Of a stretch of DNA of 64,000 nucleotides, positions 47,201 through 58,697 are shown one piece after another. Position numbers and translations under genes: made by a program. Under the pieces are notes generated by a model. It searched no databases, had not been told where the DNA came from, and was given only the letters and a program-made list of their open reading frames with translations. Source of the stretch: Annona cherimola. Taxonomy: Eukaryota > Streptophyta > Magnoliopsida > Magnoliales > Annonaceae. Where the stretch lies: assembly GCA_030490835.1 (NCBI GenBank), contig CM059973.1, positions 88,123,641 to 88,187,640 of the forward strand. The letters are read 5' to 3'. Position 1 is the stretch's first letter. Each line of letters begins with the position of its first letter.

Positions 47201-50200
47201 CAGAAGACAAAGACCGAGTATCCCTTCTGCGGTGCTTGTGGTTGCGATCATCATCATCATCATCAGTAATTTCCTTCTCTTCAGAATCGCTGAGAGGACC
47301 TGAAGAAGAAGAAAGTTTCTCGGGTTTTGCAAACAGACCATTCTGCACTATTGGATCCACTGTTGTGACAGTAGCAGATGATTCAACTTGCCTGATGCTA
47401 TCCAGATCTTCAGTAGATGTTACAACTGAACCATCTTCAAATGCCTGGAACAATTTTGTTATAAAGGACTTTGTATCTGCAAACATGGGAACGGAGGAGT
47501 GATTTAATCAGGCAACAGAAAAAAATTGTAATAGCGAAAATATTCATCATCCAATACCATCCCCCCACGTGGTTGGCATATTCATTTGCAAAACAAAACA
47601 AGGCAGAAAAAATAATGACGAATTTATTTATTTTCACCAAGCCTCATCGAAGGAGAATTAATTATTATGTAACTTTTAGGAAGAAATTACCAATGCAATG
47701 TATCATTCCAACATGAACAAAGAATGCCAGCAGCAATAGAATAATGAGCTAACCTTTTGTGCCCACTCACATGGGGAAAAAAACACAAAAATAATAGTAC
47801 AGAAAGAGAACACACCTTCGAAATACTGCATCTCAACTGTCAAAGAAGCCTGCAATTAATGGCCAGTTTGAATCCAATCCATACCAATTATTCTTTCATT
47901 TATGCTAAATTGCTATTAGAAATATGAAAACAAAGAATTAATATTATATTGTCAATGATAGCACCCAATCAGTCAGACGTCAACTCACACAACTTGCATC
48001 CTGAAGACAAAACCAGTGGAATGCAGAATAGAAGATAGGCAATGTTCTGCTTTTTATCTTTTATAAATAGCAAAAGCATGATGACAAGATAAGTATAATT
48101 CGAATACATGCAGACAAAAGAACCAATTATAATTGGTAAAACATACCATGACCCAAAAACTCAACCAAGCTTTCTGTGCAGAGTTGCTGCAATTCCTTAG
48201 CAGGCTTATCTTTCTTTAACAATGTTGCCACATATTCAGCAAGAATCACAGGGTCAGCCTCCGTCCTGCATCATAAAAAAATTACAGTCAAGAGATTCGT
48301 GTAGGGACATCTATTCATCTTTAACATAGATAGCAACTTTAAGCCATGGGATTCAACATTAGCATAGATAGCAAGAACCCAGAAAGAACAACTACACTCC
48401 AACAGCATCCAACAGCTTCGAACAAGGCAGGCCATATATGAATCAGAAAACGATAGATCTTTGGAAGCAATTTAAATACATCTCCACAATGCATTTAACA
48501 AACTCAAAAGTGAGTTTGACAAGGAAAATGCCTAACATTATTGCCCAATTGGTCAGTTAGATCTTTATTACAAACAAACCAATTGAATAGAGAAAAAATT
48601 GGGTCGATGAGCATATAAAAATAGAAATAAGAAAAAATCAAAAAATTATTCCAAATTTGTATTTCGAGCTTTTAGTACCACCGGAAAATTACAGTAAGCC
48701 TATCTCAATTCCACCAAAATCTGGCTAAAACAAGAGTGTGCATGCACGCACCGTTAGACCTATATAGATATTTTGCAAAAAAGAGAATAGATTCACCACA
48801 ACAGCACAATCTCACCAATAAGATAACTATTATAATTTTAAATAATAGAACAACCTTGTCATTGCCAATGATGCATGAAAAGTTGAAGATTGTTCTTAAT
48901 GTCAGTTCCTTGCAAGACACACCCTCTTGTTATTTAAGGCTGACAACTCTTGGTAAGGTTTTGCATCAATCCTAAAGTCCCATAGCAAATATCATGGGTA
49001 CACACTGATATGATAGCAGGTGAGAATTGGGTGCTTGTTAGGCAACCGAGCCCATGCACAAGCTGATCATTCATCTTAGAGCCATGCCCATACGTGAAGT
49101 GTAAATGACTAGGTTAGCCTACCGTATCCAGGTTTTTTGGGGAACTCACGCACATTTCCTATTAGTCTGTCAGATCTCTTATGTCCATGCAGGTCGGAAG
49201 AGAAACTAGAGCTACGTGCAGCCAACCATCTAAACAGTGACAAAGTGCACCAAACCATAGAATTAAAACCAGAACCAAAAGAATTTAAAAACTTCTTTCC
49301 AAGGGTTGATAGCATACAACAGTTAGAAGCCGACAAAAGCAATCATTGTGTTACTCTGCCATTGATGGGCCAGTGGAAGCTAGGAGAGAGCAGTAGTTGG
49401 ACATAAAAATCCAAGTAGTACCATTTGAAGCCCCGAAACAGTTACGAATGTTGCTTGAGACAACCAGCCAACAAATCAAAATTCACTTCTCCATAGAGTT
49501 GCTCAAATCAAAATTAATGACAGTAACCAAGATGGAATTGAACCTTATCCGCTTAGCAGTATATATAGCCTTTCAGCAGCAATGAAGCTCATTAACATAA
49601 GTGAAACAGCCTGTATTCTGGGCAACTGTGTTCTGGACATGCTCCATGGAAGAAGACTGTTTTACAAAAATAATTTGTCATTTGCTCTTACTTCTGCTTA
49701 TCGACTCTCCAAAGAGAAGCCAAGTCCATGTTTAATTAGACTAGTACAATTGAGCTTCTTCCAATAGTCTTCGACTCCTGTAATTTTAATGTTCTTAATG
49801 TGATTCGCTGCTTTTGTACTATTGATTTAGATTTTACAACTAGTTTCCGTCAAATTAGAGCCCATCTGAAGACATTCATTCTCACCCCACCCGCCCAGGT
49901 TCCAAAACCATTTCTCTCAAAACTTCTTCCAAAAAGGCAAGATACAAGGACCGTGGGCCATAGCCTTCGAGCAAAACCAAATCCAAGAACACTAATAAAC
50001 ACCAGAGACGGGAAAAACAAATGGCATTACATCTTCTTGTAGGACCTACCACTGTTGAGCCCCCCAACCAAAATTTCAATTCGCACGACAAAACCAAACC
50101 CTCTGGTTAGGGTTTTCCCGAGCCCTAGAGCGAAATGGACGAAAAAAATTGAATTCGGCGACCTCAAGAGCCCTAGAAACCGATCAACGGGGATTGAGAA

Positions 50201-50320
50201 TCTAGGGTTTCCGGCATGGAAATCCGCCGAGAAACGGGAGACGGAAGAGTCATAAGGCACTCACAGTGGTTCAAGATTCTTCACGAGATAGCTGGTCAGA
50301 GACGATTCCTCAAATTTCAT
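38265..50320 (-). CDS. CCCH zinc finger / RRM RNA-binding protein (RBM26/27 family, C3H41-like)
   Basis: Six exons on the minus strand: 50320-50265, 48265-48147, 47476-46521, 42655-41408, 39472-39140 and 38780-38265. They total 3228 nt (1075 residues plus stop) and all junctions keep frame. Exon 1 is short (MKFEESSLTSYLVKNLEP) and with exon 2 forms the PWI-like N-terminal domain of RBM26/27 (about residues 1-75). An acidic stretch (DDDDDDRNHKHRRR) precedes a CCCH finger C-x8-C-x5-C-x3-H at about 347-366. RRM1 lies at about 606-676 (TLFVNYIP, KAFVQF), a coiled coil at about 755-793, and RRM2 at about 888-965 across the last junction. Human RBM26/27 belong to the nuclear poly(A)-tail exosome targeting connection; Arabidopsis C3H41 (At3g27700) shares this layout. 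A nuclear RNA role is inferred. Introns carry a Mutator-like foldback, a hAT derivative and other MITEs. Confidence 0.93.
40132..40532. mobile_element. Mutator-like foldback MITE, 401 bp, in an intron of the CCCH/RRM gene
   Basis: Perfect 9-bp target duplication ttctacaaa (40123-40131 and 40533-40541). Terminal inverted repeats are gaagagtgatcctgttagcc and, read from the right, gaggaatgatcctgttagcc, with similarity continuing for about 60 bp. Arms contain 'gtcaagttttactatttttg' and 'cttgtttatctaagtgtttt', mirrored on the right ('ccaaaaatagtaaaacttag', 'acacttagataaacaagtgt'). The 9-bp duplication points to the Mutator superfamily. Confidence 0.85.
42745..43358. mobile_element. Non-autonomous hAT element, 614 bp, in an intron of the CCCH/RRM gene
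   Basis: Perfect 8-bp target duplication gtacgaaa (42737-42744 and 43359-43366). The ends are tagggatgctaatggtcatg and, from the right, gaggggtgttaacagatcga. The first about 100 bp match the right end of the hAT copy at 2646-6395 nearly base for base, and the right end matches its left subterminal repeats. It is an internally deleted derivative with no coding capacity. It contains four tandem ggatta units at 43297-43322. Confidence 0.9.
44648..45250. repeat. Two interleaved MITEs with 'gtgtttgggaagtg' and 'catgtttggcaa' ends
   Basis: One inverted pair is gggtgtttttgggaagtgat (about 44658) and, on the right, ttatcacttcccaaacacat (about 45169). A second pair starts ggacatgtttcgcaacacaa (about 44903) and ends agtttgccaaacatgccc (about 45240). 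The two overlap, so one probably inserted within or beside the other. They lie in an intron of the CCCH/RRM gene. Confidence 0.5.
45617..45915. repeat. MITE with 'agggtgtgtttggttgga' ends
   Basis: The left end agggtgtgtttggttgga is mirrored by tccaaccaaacacaacct on the right, giving about 300 bp. The interior contains a short (atatg)n tract near 45700 and 'gaaatgattgaaaagtaaga', shared with the 44648-45250 block. No target duplication could be assigned. Confidence 0.6.
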
Positions 50321-50760
50321 TATCTCCAGAACATTACTCCCATCTGGCGGGCGGAGATGCGAGGGTACTTAAATGGCGGGGGAATGGCAGGACGATAATT
50401 GTGAGTCGATGGACGGGTCGTGGTTGGAGAGGTATAGGGTTTTTCAGCGCGTGGAGGAGGTGGTTTTTTCCCTCTTCCCGTTGCAGCGGAGAGTGGAGAC
50501 GACGAAAGGGGGGATAGGAAATAACGCAAAGAGGAAAAAATGAAAATTGAGGCACGGCAAGGTTGGGCGATTCGCGCGAAGGCCAGGAGAGAGAAACAGA
50601 GGAAATTGCCAACAAGCACACACGACTGGCAGAGCTTGCGCGACAAAACTTGCTTTGTGCGGCCCACTGAAACGCTCGTGTTTGGGATCTGAGCCGTTGA
50701 TAAGTGCCGCCTGGATCGGACTTCTCTTTGGTGTTTGCTAGGGCATACAATATTACAATG
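50321..50760 (-). promoter_or_regulatory. 5' leader and promoter region of the CCCH/RRM gene
   Basis: The GC-richer block upstream of the start codon on the minus strand, before the sequence turns AT-rich at about 50750, is the likely leader and core promoter. No clear TATA box was found. The length of the leader cannot be fixed from sequence alone. Confidence 0.4.
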
Positions 50761-50874
50761 AGAACGATTTTATATGTTTATAGAGAGATTTCGTTTACTG
50801 AAATGGATTTCAACGAAAACTGAGCCCGTTCTAATCCGCGTCCTTGATCTTCTACGACCCTGGTTCGAAATGGG

Positions 50875-51240
50875 GGCATTTCCTACGGGTTCTAAAACCT
50901 ATTTTTAATTTCATCAAAAAAAAAACCTATTTTTAATATTGATTTTTAATTGTTTAATAAAACTGTTGTAGTGGATAAATACAATCAATAAATCAATTTT
51001 TATGATTTTTGAACTCATATGAATATTTTTTGAATTTTAAAATATAGGAAAAGACCACAACATCCCTATAGTTAAATTTCAAAAAATATATTTAACATTT
51101 TCAAAAATTATAAAAATTGATTTATTGATTGTCTATATCCGCTACAACAATTTTACTAAAATATAAAAATCAACATTTAAAAAAAATAGGTCGGACGTAA
51201 ATGCCTCCTTTCCGAGCAGTATTTGAACGATTCAACTTGC
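50875..51240. repeat. Foldback MITE, separate hairpin family
   Basis: Left 'ggttcgaaatgggggcattt' pairs with right 'aatgcctcctttccgagcag'. Inside, 'gttgtagtggataaatacaa' and 'tcaataaatcaatttttatg' pair with 'attgatttattgattgtcta' and 'tatccgctacaaca'. No target duplication was seen. It resembles the core family in layout but not in sequence. Confidence 0.6.
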
Positions 51241-52033
51241 AACCTCACCATTGACCCTACCCATTTTCGAATACTAAAATAGATCATAAATTTTGACCTA
51301 AATTGAAAAATAGGATTGGGATAGTTTAATCATGTCCCGACTCGCACCATATATATTTATTTATTATAATTATAACATATTTTTTAATCTTGTTTATTTT
51401 CTTTCAAAATCTCACATTGCTTATTATTAATTGCATTAACAAAATAAGAATCAATAAAAGATATTCATGTATATACATATAACTCTCATGCATAATTATA
51501 ATTTTTTATCATTTTGGAAACTTTCGCAACAAATTACTATTATTTTAAGAAATATTTGTATAAATGCCAAAATTCATTTTGAATAAAGTATATTTTATTA
51601 ACCTATTTTAATAAAAATACATAATATTTACTCATATTTTGTTTGCTAATGATGTTTGCATTTGTAATTAATAAAATGATAAAGTATACAATATTTAAAT
51701 TTAGCGTAAATGCATCTTTTTATTTGGTATGTGTATAAATTTTTAAAATTATTTTACTTGACTCACTTTTTTTTACCCACTCACTTTTTTTTTTTACCCA
51801 GTATGTCATCCCTATATCAATCCGAGACTAACTCGAAATTTGTTCTAATACATATCAAAGAAAAAATAAAGGTCAAACCAATCTTGTCCTGACTTAGTAT
51901 AAAAATTTGGATAAATAAATTTTTAAAAAAATAAGATTTAGAACGGAGAAATCTGAACCTAGTATGACTTGTTCTGATTCTTGCCACTACTTTAAGCTTA
52001 ATAATTAGAAATGACAAAATACTAAGGAAGTTA
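51241..52033. other. AT-rich spacer, no gene seen
   Basis: Short low-complexity sequence between a foldback repeat and the copia element. The last five bases (agtta, 52029-52033) are the target duplication of the copia insertion. Confidence 0.5.
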
Positions 52034-52358
52034 TGTTTGATATCAAGTGATGCGAAAGCGTACCTAAATATATGTGTATAGATTCCACCTGTAGAACGTG
52101 TAGTGTAAGGTCTTCTTTCTCAAAACTTCTTCTCGTGATAGTTGTAACAGATGGAAACCGCTTGTGTTTGTGTGCGTGTGAGAAAGGGACTCAGATTCCT
52201 CTGTATGAATAGTGTCCTTCCCATCATGACTCATAGTAGAAGTATAATACTACTTGAATAGAATTGCGTACGTATCTTGTATACGTTGAACTACCTTTAT
52301 CTTAAACCCAAAGACTACAATTTTAATTAGGACACCTTTTCGCGAGTTAATTCTAACA
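52034..52358 (-). repeat. 3' LTR of the copia element
   Basis: 325 bp, beginning tgtttgatatc and ending ttaattctaaca. It matches 58367-58692 along its whole length. Confidence 0.93.
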
Positions 52359-52373
52359 TTCTCTCACTTGGCC
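52359..52373 (-). other. Polypurine tract of the copia element
   Basis: Directly beside the 3' LTR, the minus strand reads ggccaagtgagagaa, a purine-rich run in the right place for plus-strand priming. Confidence 0.6.
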
Positions 52374-52899
52374 TAATTTAAAATAATAAGAGAAAGAAAA
52401 ATTATACATAAAATACAATCTTTGAATTTAACATTTGAACAAAATTACCGGATGAGTGCACTCACTTGGTAAACATATTCAGTCGTTACATACGCAATTC
52501 TACTTTATTACTTAACTTAAGAAAAATTGTCAATATGGATCATAGCTTTTATATGCAATATGCAACATACTTCCTTCCATGCACCATGATATTAACAAAC
52601 TTACTTAACTAAGTTCTTAATGGCAGATTTACAATTATGTGATTTCAATAACGTCCCACATTAAAATCAAATAAACAAAATCTTCTGTTTTCAATCACAT
52701 ATTAATTGTCAACAAAATACCATAATGAACCGGAGAAAATAATCATCTAATATAAAATTTTAAAATATCTTGGTTACATCAATAATTGTCCCACATAACA
52801 AGACTCATATTTTTCTTATGTGTCCAAAGAAATTCTTAGGCGCTAGAGCCTTAGTCATGGGATCAACAATAATGTTAGCAATGCTAACAAAATTAATCG

Positions 52900-55800
52900 A
52901 TATCAGATGATCATTAATCATTTATTGTACCGACATAAACTCAGTATCAATATGCTTGTTAGCACCAGTAATTCTTATATATCCGGAGAAGTTAATCGTC
53001 GATGAATTGTTACAATTAATTTTCAGATGCCTAGAGATAGAATCCATAATATTAAGCTCTAAGATAAATTTTCTCAACCACAGTGCATGCGAGGATGCTT
53101 CGTGACAGCCAACAAGTCTAACTTCTACGGTAGAGTCAACTACACAATTTTATCTCCCATTTTTTCATAAAACTGCTCCATTAGCTAGTAAGAAAATATA
53201 GCATGATGTGGATCTTCTGCTATCTATGTAACCAATATAATTCGAGTCTGTGTAACCGATCACTTCTAATTGATCAGTTTTTCCATACGTGAGCTTGTAG
53301 TCTTTAGTTCCTTGAAGATATCGCATCGCTTTCTTTACTGCTTTCTAATATTCTATTCCTGGATTACTTTAATATCTTTCAAGTAATCTCATTACATAAC
53401 AGATGTTAGAACGTATATAAACTTGGGCATGCATCATGCTCCTAAGAGCAAAAGTATATGGGATGGACCTCATTTCCCGTTTTTCAATCTCGTTATGTGG
53501 ACACTGATGCTAACCATATTTTGACCCTTAAAGATTGACACTTCACATGATGAACGGTATGACATTTCGAATATTTCTAAAACCTTATTGGTATGAGCCC
53601 TCTGTGATAACCCTAAAAGTCTCTTAGGCCTATTTCAATGAACCTTAATTGCTATGATCATGTCTTTCATATCAAAATGTTCAGAAAAGGAAACTTTTAT
53701 TGTTATATAAAAGACCTAAATCATTAGTAATAAGCAAAATATCATCTACATATAGAATAAAAAATATAAACTTACTCCCACTCAACTTTAGATATATACA
53801 TTGGTCACCATTATTTTCTGTAAATTTAAAGGAAGTGATAACTTTGTTGAACTTCTAATACTACTGTCGGCAAGCTTGTTTAAGTCAATATATAAATTTC
53901 TTTAATTTGCATACTAATGTGTCATTTCCTTCCATTTCAAATCCTTCAGGATGCATCCTGTACGTCTATTCTTCTAGATCTCTATTCAAGAATGTCGTAT
54001 TTACATCAATTTGGTGTAACTCTAAGTCAAAATAATTCATCGATGTCATAATGGTTCTGATTGAGTCTTTTCTGGAGACTAGTGAAAATGTCTCCTTACA
54101 ATCAATGTCTTCTATTTGAGTGAATCTTTGATAACAAGTCTGGACTTATACCTTTCTACATTACCTTTAAGGTCCCATTTGGTTTTGAATATCCATTTAC
54201 AACCAACAGATTTGCCCCCTTCAGGCAACGTAATAATATCCCAAAATTTATTTTTATGCATGAATTTTATTTCATCTTTCATAGCATTGATCCATAATTC
54301 AGATCTTTCATTATTAATGACTTCTTTAAATGTCAATGAATCATTTTCAATATAAGGATAGTCAATACATTCTTCTAAATATATGATGTAGTCATCTGAA
54401 ATAGAAAGTCCTTACTCTATGACACCTTTTTGGCTCATTAATACGTTCTACATTATTGTCTTGATGAATGTCATTGGGAATTAAAGTCGGTTCAGTCTCT
54501 TCCGCGAGTTGCACAATAATTTTTGGTTGTTGATATGTCATGTTATGATCAACGATCTCAGTTCTTACATCTGTCAGTGATGTACCAGGGAAAAGACTCT
54601 GATCTCCTCAAATTCCACATTTCATGGAGTTGTGCTCCAACTATTTTCACCATTTTCAATGAACCGAGTTGTTCCGGTCTCAATGATCTTAGTATTATAA
54701 GACAGACTGTAAAATTTGTACCCTTTAGACCATTATGGATACCGAATAAAAAAATAATTAATAGTCCATGGGTCCAATTTCTTTTTTCTTCTGAATTGAG
54801 TATCCTTGTTTCTGCTTGACAACCTCAAATATGTATATGCCTCAAACTGGATTTCCTGTCTGACTATAACTCAAATGAAATTTTAGAAAAAGCTTTATTG
54901 GGAACTCTATTGAGGATTTACATAGTGGTTTTTAAAGTTCCACACCACAAGAATAAAGGTAAGGATGAATTACTAATCATACTTCTCACCATATCCGTGT
55001 GAGTACGATTTTTCCTTTCAACAACACCATTTTGTCGAAGAGTTTTTGATATCGTATATTGAGGTTTAATACCATTCTCTTCTAAAAATTTAGCAAATGG
55101 GCCAAGGATTCGTCCTAATTTATCGTGTTTACCATAATATTCACCGCCCATATTAGATCTCACAACTTTAATTTTCGTATCAAATTTCTTTTCTACTAAC
55201 TATTTGAATATTTTAAAAGCGTTCAAAGAATCGGACTCTTGATGCAATAGAAAAATAAAACCATAACGTGAGAAATCATCAATAAACGTGATAAAGTACT
55301 TTCACCTTCAATACATGATGAGAATGGACCACAAATATCGGTGTGAATCAATTCTAAAAGTCCATTGCTTATTGTGACATTCTTTTTTGGGTTTTGATTT
55401 ATTTTCCTTCAATACAATCAATTCATGTGCTAAAATTAGTAAAATCTAGAGTAGGTAATATCTCATCTTTTACTAATATTAACATCTTTTCTTTCGATAT
55501 GTAACCCAATCTTGTATATCATAATATGGAGAAATTTTCATCAATCATACCACGTTTAGTACCAATACATACATTTAAGGTAGATGACCAATTAACAATG
55601 AACAATATGCACTTATTTGATATAAACCATTAAGCAACGTTCTAGAACTAACTAGAATAGAATCTTTAAACAAAGAAAATTTTGAATTTGCACAACTGAA
55701 AGAATAATCCATTACATCGAGTTTTGGCAAAGAAATTAAATTTCTAAAATAGACGAAATATAGAAAACATCATGCAGTTCTAAAAAATGCTTTGTGTTAA

Positions 55801-56650
55801 GGCGAAGCCTGCAGTTCCCTACTGCTTTGACTTTAGACTTTGTAAGATTGCCTATTAAGATTGATAACTTATGCGGTTTTGGGTTGCGGGTTGAAGGAAT
55901 GTCTGTAAAAAGTCTGAAATACGGATAGCAGTACCAAAGTCAATACACCATAAATTAGAGGATATATTTATGAAATTGATTTCAAGGCAAACATGTACAT
56001 AATTGTTATCTTTCTTTTCATACCAATTCTTCCGTTTGAGACAATCTTTCTTAAAATATCCTTTTTTTTTTTACAAAAATGACACTTTTAACAGATTTTT
56101 TCAATCCATCCTCTATGTCTTTCTTTCATGGGAATTTATTCTTTTCCTTTTATTTCTTCGACTTGTACTACTTAGAAGTTGATGTCAAATTGATAGTGAT
56201 TGATCTATTCTGCTTTAATCTCTCTTCCTCTTGTACACACATAGATATTAATTCATTTAAAGTTTATTTCTCGTTTTGTGTGTTATATTAGATCTTAAAT
56301 TGTGAAAACTGAGATGAAAGAGAGTTTAAGACAAATATAATTAGGAAAGAGTCGGATATTTTCATCCCCAATTCATTAAGTTTCTTAGCTATATTTGACA
56401 TTTCCACTATGTGCTTTCACACTCCACAAATGTCATCATATTTCATTGAGATCAATTTGTTAGTATGCATTCCAGCCAATGCTTTAGCTGATCCACTAAA
56501 TTTTTCCTTAATTGAGTCAAGATAAATTTTGACACTTTCATCTTTACGGTCAGAAATAGAGCCTATGATATTTCTTTCAATTGTACTCTTTATAATCATA
56601 AGAGATAATTTGTTGAAACGCTCTCATTTATCAAATTGAAACCTTTGACT
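52900..56650 (-). pseudogene. copia gag-pol remnant
   Basis: Minus-strand pieces in order: a gag UBN2-type segment (56599-56417); a zinc-knuckle relic near 56085-56035 (CHFCKKKKGYFKKDC, with Tyr where His is expected and one extra residue); an integrase core segment (55163-54918, with GIKPQYT and QNGVVERKN); an N-terminal reverse transcriptase segment (54336-54112, with CKWIFKTKWD); the YVDD active site at 53752-53741 (YVDDILL); and an RNase H segment (about 53420-52900, with RYLQGTKDYKLTY and IGYTDSNY). Stops and frameshifts separate all pieces, so no polyprotein can be made. The YVDD motif itself is unchanged. Confidence 0.85.
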
Positions 56651-57009
56651 ATTAGTACTTTCAGGCGTTAAGTCATTGAGTTTTGCAACACAAAAGGCTA
56701 AATCTAGATGCAAACATTCTAAGGTAATAAGTAGCTGCTCAAGTTAATCAGAGTAATTTGATCCATTCAGTGTCAGAATATTAGACAAATGAGATTGAAG
56801 AATAGGAGTCATAGCTGTGACAGAAAATGAAAAAGCTCGCGTCACCATTACGATTCAGATAAACTTTATATAATAATTCCATTAATAATAATTAATCACG
56901 ACTAAATTTCAAAATTAATCACAGAAGCAATAATGCATGATTATATTCAATAATGCTATGATAAACAATAATATTCAATAATTAACTATGAATACATAAA
57001 GCAAAGGAT

Positions 57010-57370
57010 ATCCCCACCTCCGGGTAGAAGATTTTCAGCATTTATGTAGTTCTAATTACTTATTAATAAAATACTAAATTATAGCCACCTTCGGGCAGAA
57101 CTATAATATAATATTCTTTAATAATGCAATTTTCACGATGAGAGAGAGAAAATCATATTATTTTCTCTTTGTTTAATAAATTTGATTAACTAAACATCTT
57201 AGACCCTTCCGGGCAACAAAAAAATATAAAGATGAATAATATTTATTAAACATAAATTGCGTAATGACAATAAGTTGCAATTTCTATTATGAGAAAAATA
57301 AACAATAATATTCTCTTCATTATTTAATAATTTTAAAAATGATGTATTTTAGGCCTTTCGGGGCAACTAG
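57010..57370 (-). repeat. Spaced 'cttcgggca' motif repeats in the copia leader region
   Basis: Four related blocks are separated by AT-rich sequence: cacctccgggtagaa (about 57014), ccaccttcgggcagaa (about 57085), acccttccgggcaac (about 57203) and ggcctttcggggcaac (about 57352). They lie between the primer-binding site and gag. Confidence 0.6.
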
Positions 57371-58352
57371 AAATACGGTCTCAATTATTAATATAAGTTG
57401 CTTAATAATTTTATAATATTAAATCAACATTCTATGCATTTAAATCATAAATAATAGCCTGTTTCATTTATGAATGTTGATAAAATTTTCACAATAGTGG
57501 GTTAATTGCAATTTAATAGAAAACAATAAATCATTAATGCAGAAAATTCTTTGCAAATAGCTTTCCAATATGATATAAATTAACGACTAAATTTCATTGC
57601 ATGCATCATAGCTGTTAAAATAGTTTCTATTTATAAAATAGCAAAATGACATTGTCGATGGACGCTGCATGTGTACAAAGATTTGTATACTGCCAGACCA
57701 CAAAGGGTGGCCTCATGTGCGCAAAATCACTATGCACCACCAAAGCATCGTAGGAATTCGTCTTCTTCTACAAGTTGAATTACTTCAAGTTGAATTAAAA
57801 AAGCCCAAAACAGAGACAGAAAAGAAAACCCAATAATTAAATTTGTAAGAACTCATCCAAAAATAACCCTTTAGTGACTACCCTTAATATCGTTAATGAC
57901 TATCAATTCTTTAATTTGTAAATAAAAATTAGAAAACCCTTTCATTCTACCGTTTCGGGCCCATTCATTCCTGGTATTAAATAATAAAAAAATTCATGGC
58001 ATGTGACACGCATCAATTCCACAAAGCGCAAATTTTTTTTTAATTTTTTCATCAAAATTCAAGTTCACAATCATATTTCATATATATAAATTCAAGACAG
58101 TATACATGTATATCCCGATCAATTTCATATATACATGACCAGCAAAGCTTTTATTTTTGGCCGAGGCGTGACATTAATTAATGAGCATATACATATATTA
58201 GAAATTGTTTCATGGCATGAAACAGGCATAGCCAAATACGGATAGTCAGGGATAGCCGAGCATGAAAATTAATTCCATTCTAAACATGAGAAACGTAATA
58301 AATTTTCATACAAATTATAGGTGAAACTATTATACATAAAATCAAAACGTGT

Positions 58353-58364
58353 GCTCCGATACCA
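58353..58364 (-). other. Primer-binding site of the copia element
   Basis: The minus strand reads tggtatcggagc two bases inside the 5' LTR. This is one mismatch from tggtatcagagc, the usual copia site for initiator methionine tRNA. Confidence 0.88.
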
Positions 58365-58366
58365 CA

Positions 58367-58692
58367 TGTTGGAAATCATGTGATGCGGAAGCGTACCTGA
58401 ATCAATGTGTATAGATTTTACCTGTAGAACATGTAGAGTGCAAGGTCTTCTCTCTTAGCAATTCTCCTTATGATACTTGCAGTAGATGAGAACCGCTTGT
58501 TTTTGTGTGAGTGTGAGAGAGAGACCCAACTCTTCTGTATAAATAGAGTTATTCCCATCATGACTCATAGTAAAAGTACAATAACATTTGGATATGATTG
58601 CGTACGTATCTTGTATATGTTGGGTTACTTTTAGCCTAAACCCAAAGACTCCTGTTTTAATTAGGAATCCTTTTTGTGAGTTAATTCTAACA
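58367..58692 (-). repeat. 5' LTR of the copia element
   Basis: 326 bp, beginning tgttggaaatc and ending ttaattctaaca, followed by the target duplication agtta. Confidence 0.93.
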
Positions 58693-58697
58693 AGTTA

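Larger units (their letters stand above)
52034..58692 (-). mobile_element. Ty1/copia LTR retrotransposon, full length, decayed
   Basis: A 6.66-kb element has LTRs at both ends, TG...CA termini (tgtt...aaca) and a perfect 5-bp target duplication agtta (52029-52033 and 58693-58697). It is on the minus strand: the primer-binding site lies beside the right LTR and the polypurine tract beside the left LTR. The gag, integrase, reverse transcriptase and RNase H order is that of copia. The LTRs differ at many positions (roughly 80-85 percent identical by eye), so the insertion is old, and the coding region is full of stops. Confidence 0.92.

Noticed and set aside
46940..47502. Plus-strand open frames across the CCCH exon
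   Set aside because: Antisense shadows. The minus-strand frame has the CCCH finger and correct splice sites.
50334..50750. Overlapping open frames of 115-138 codons upstream of the CCCH/RRM start
   Set aside because: They lie in a GC-richer leader region, have no domain, and do not join in frame to exon 2.
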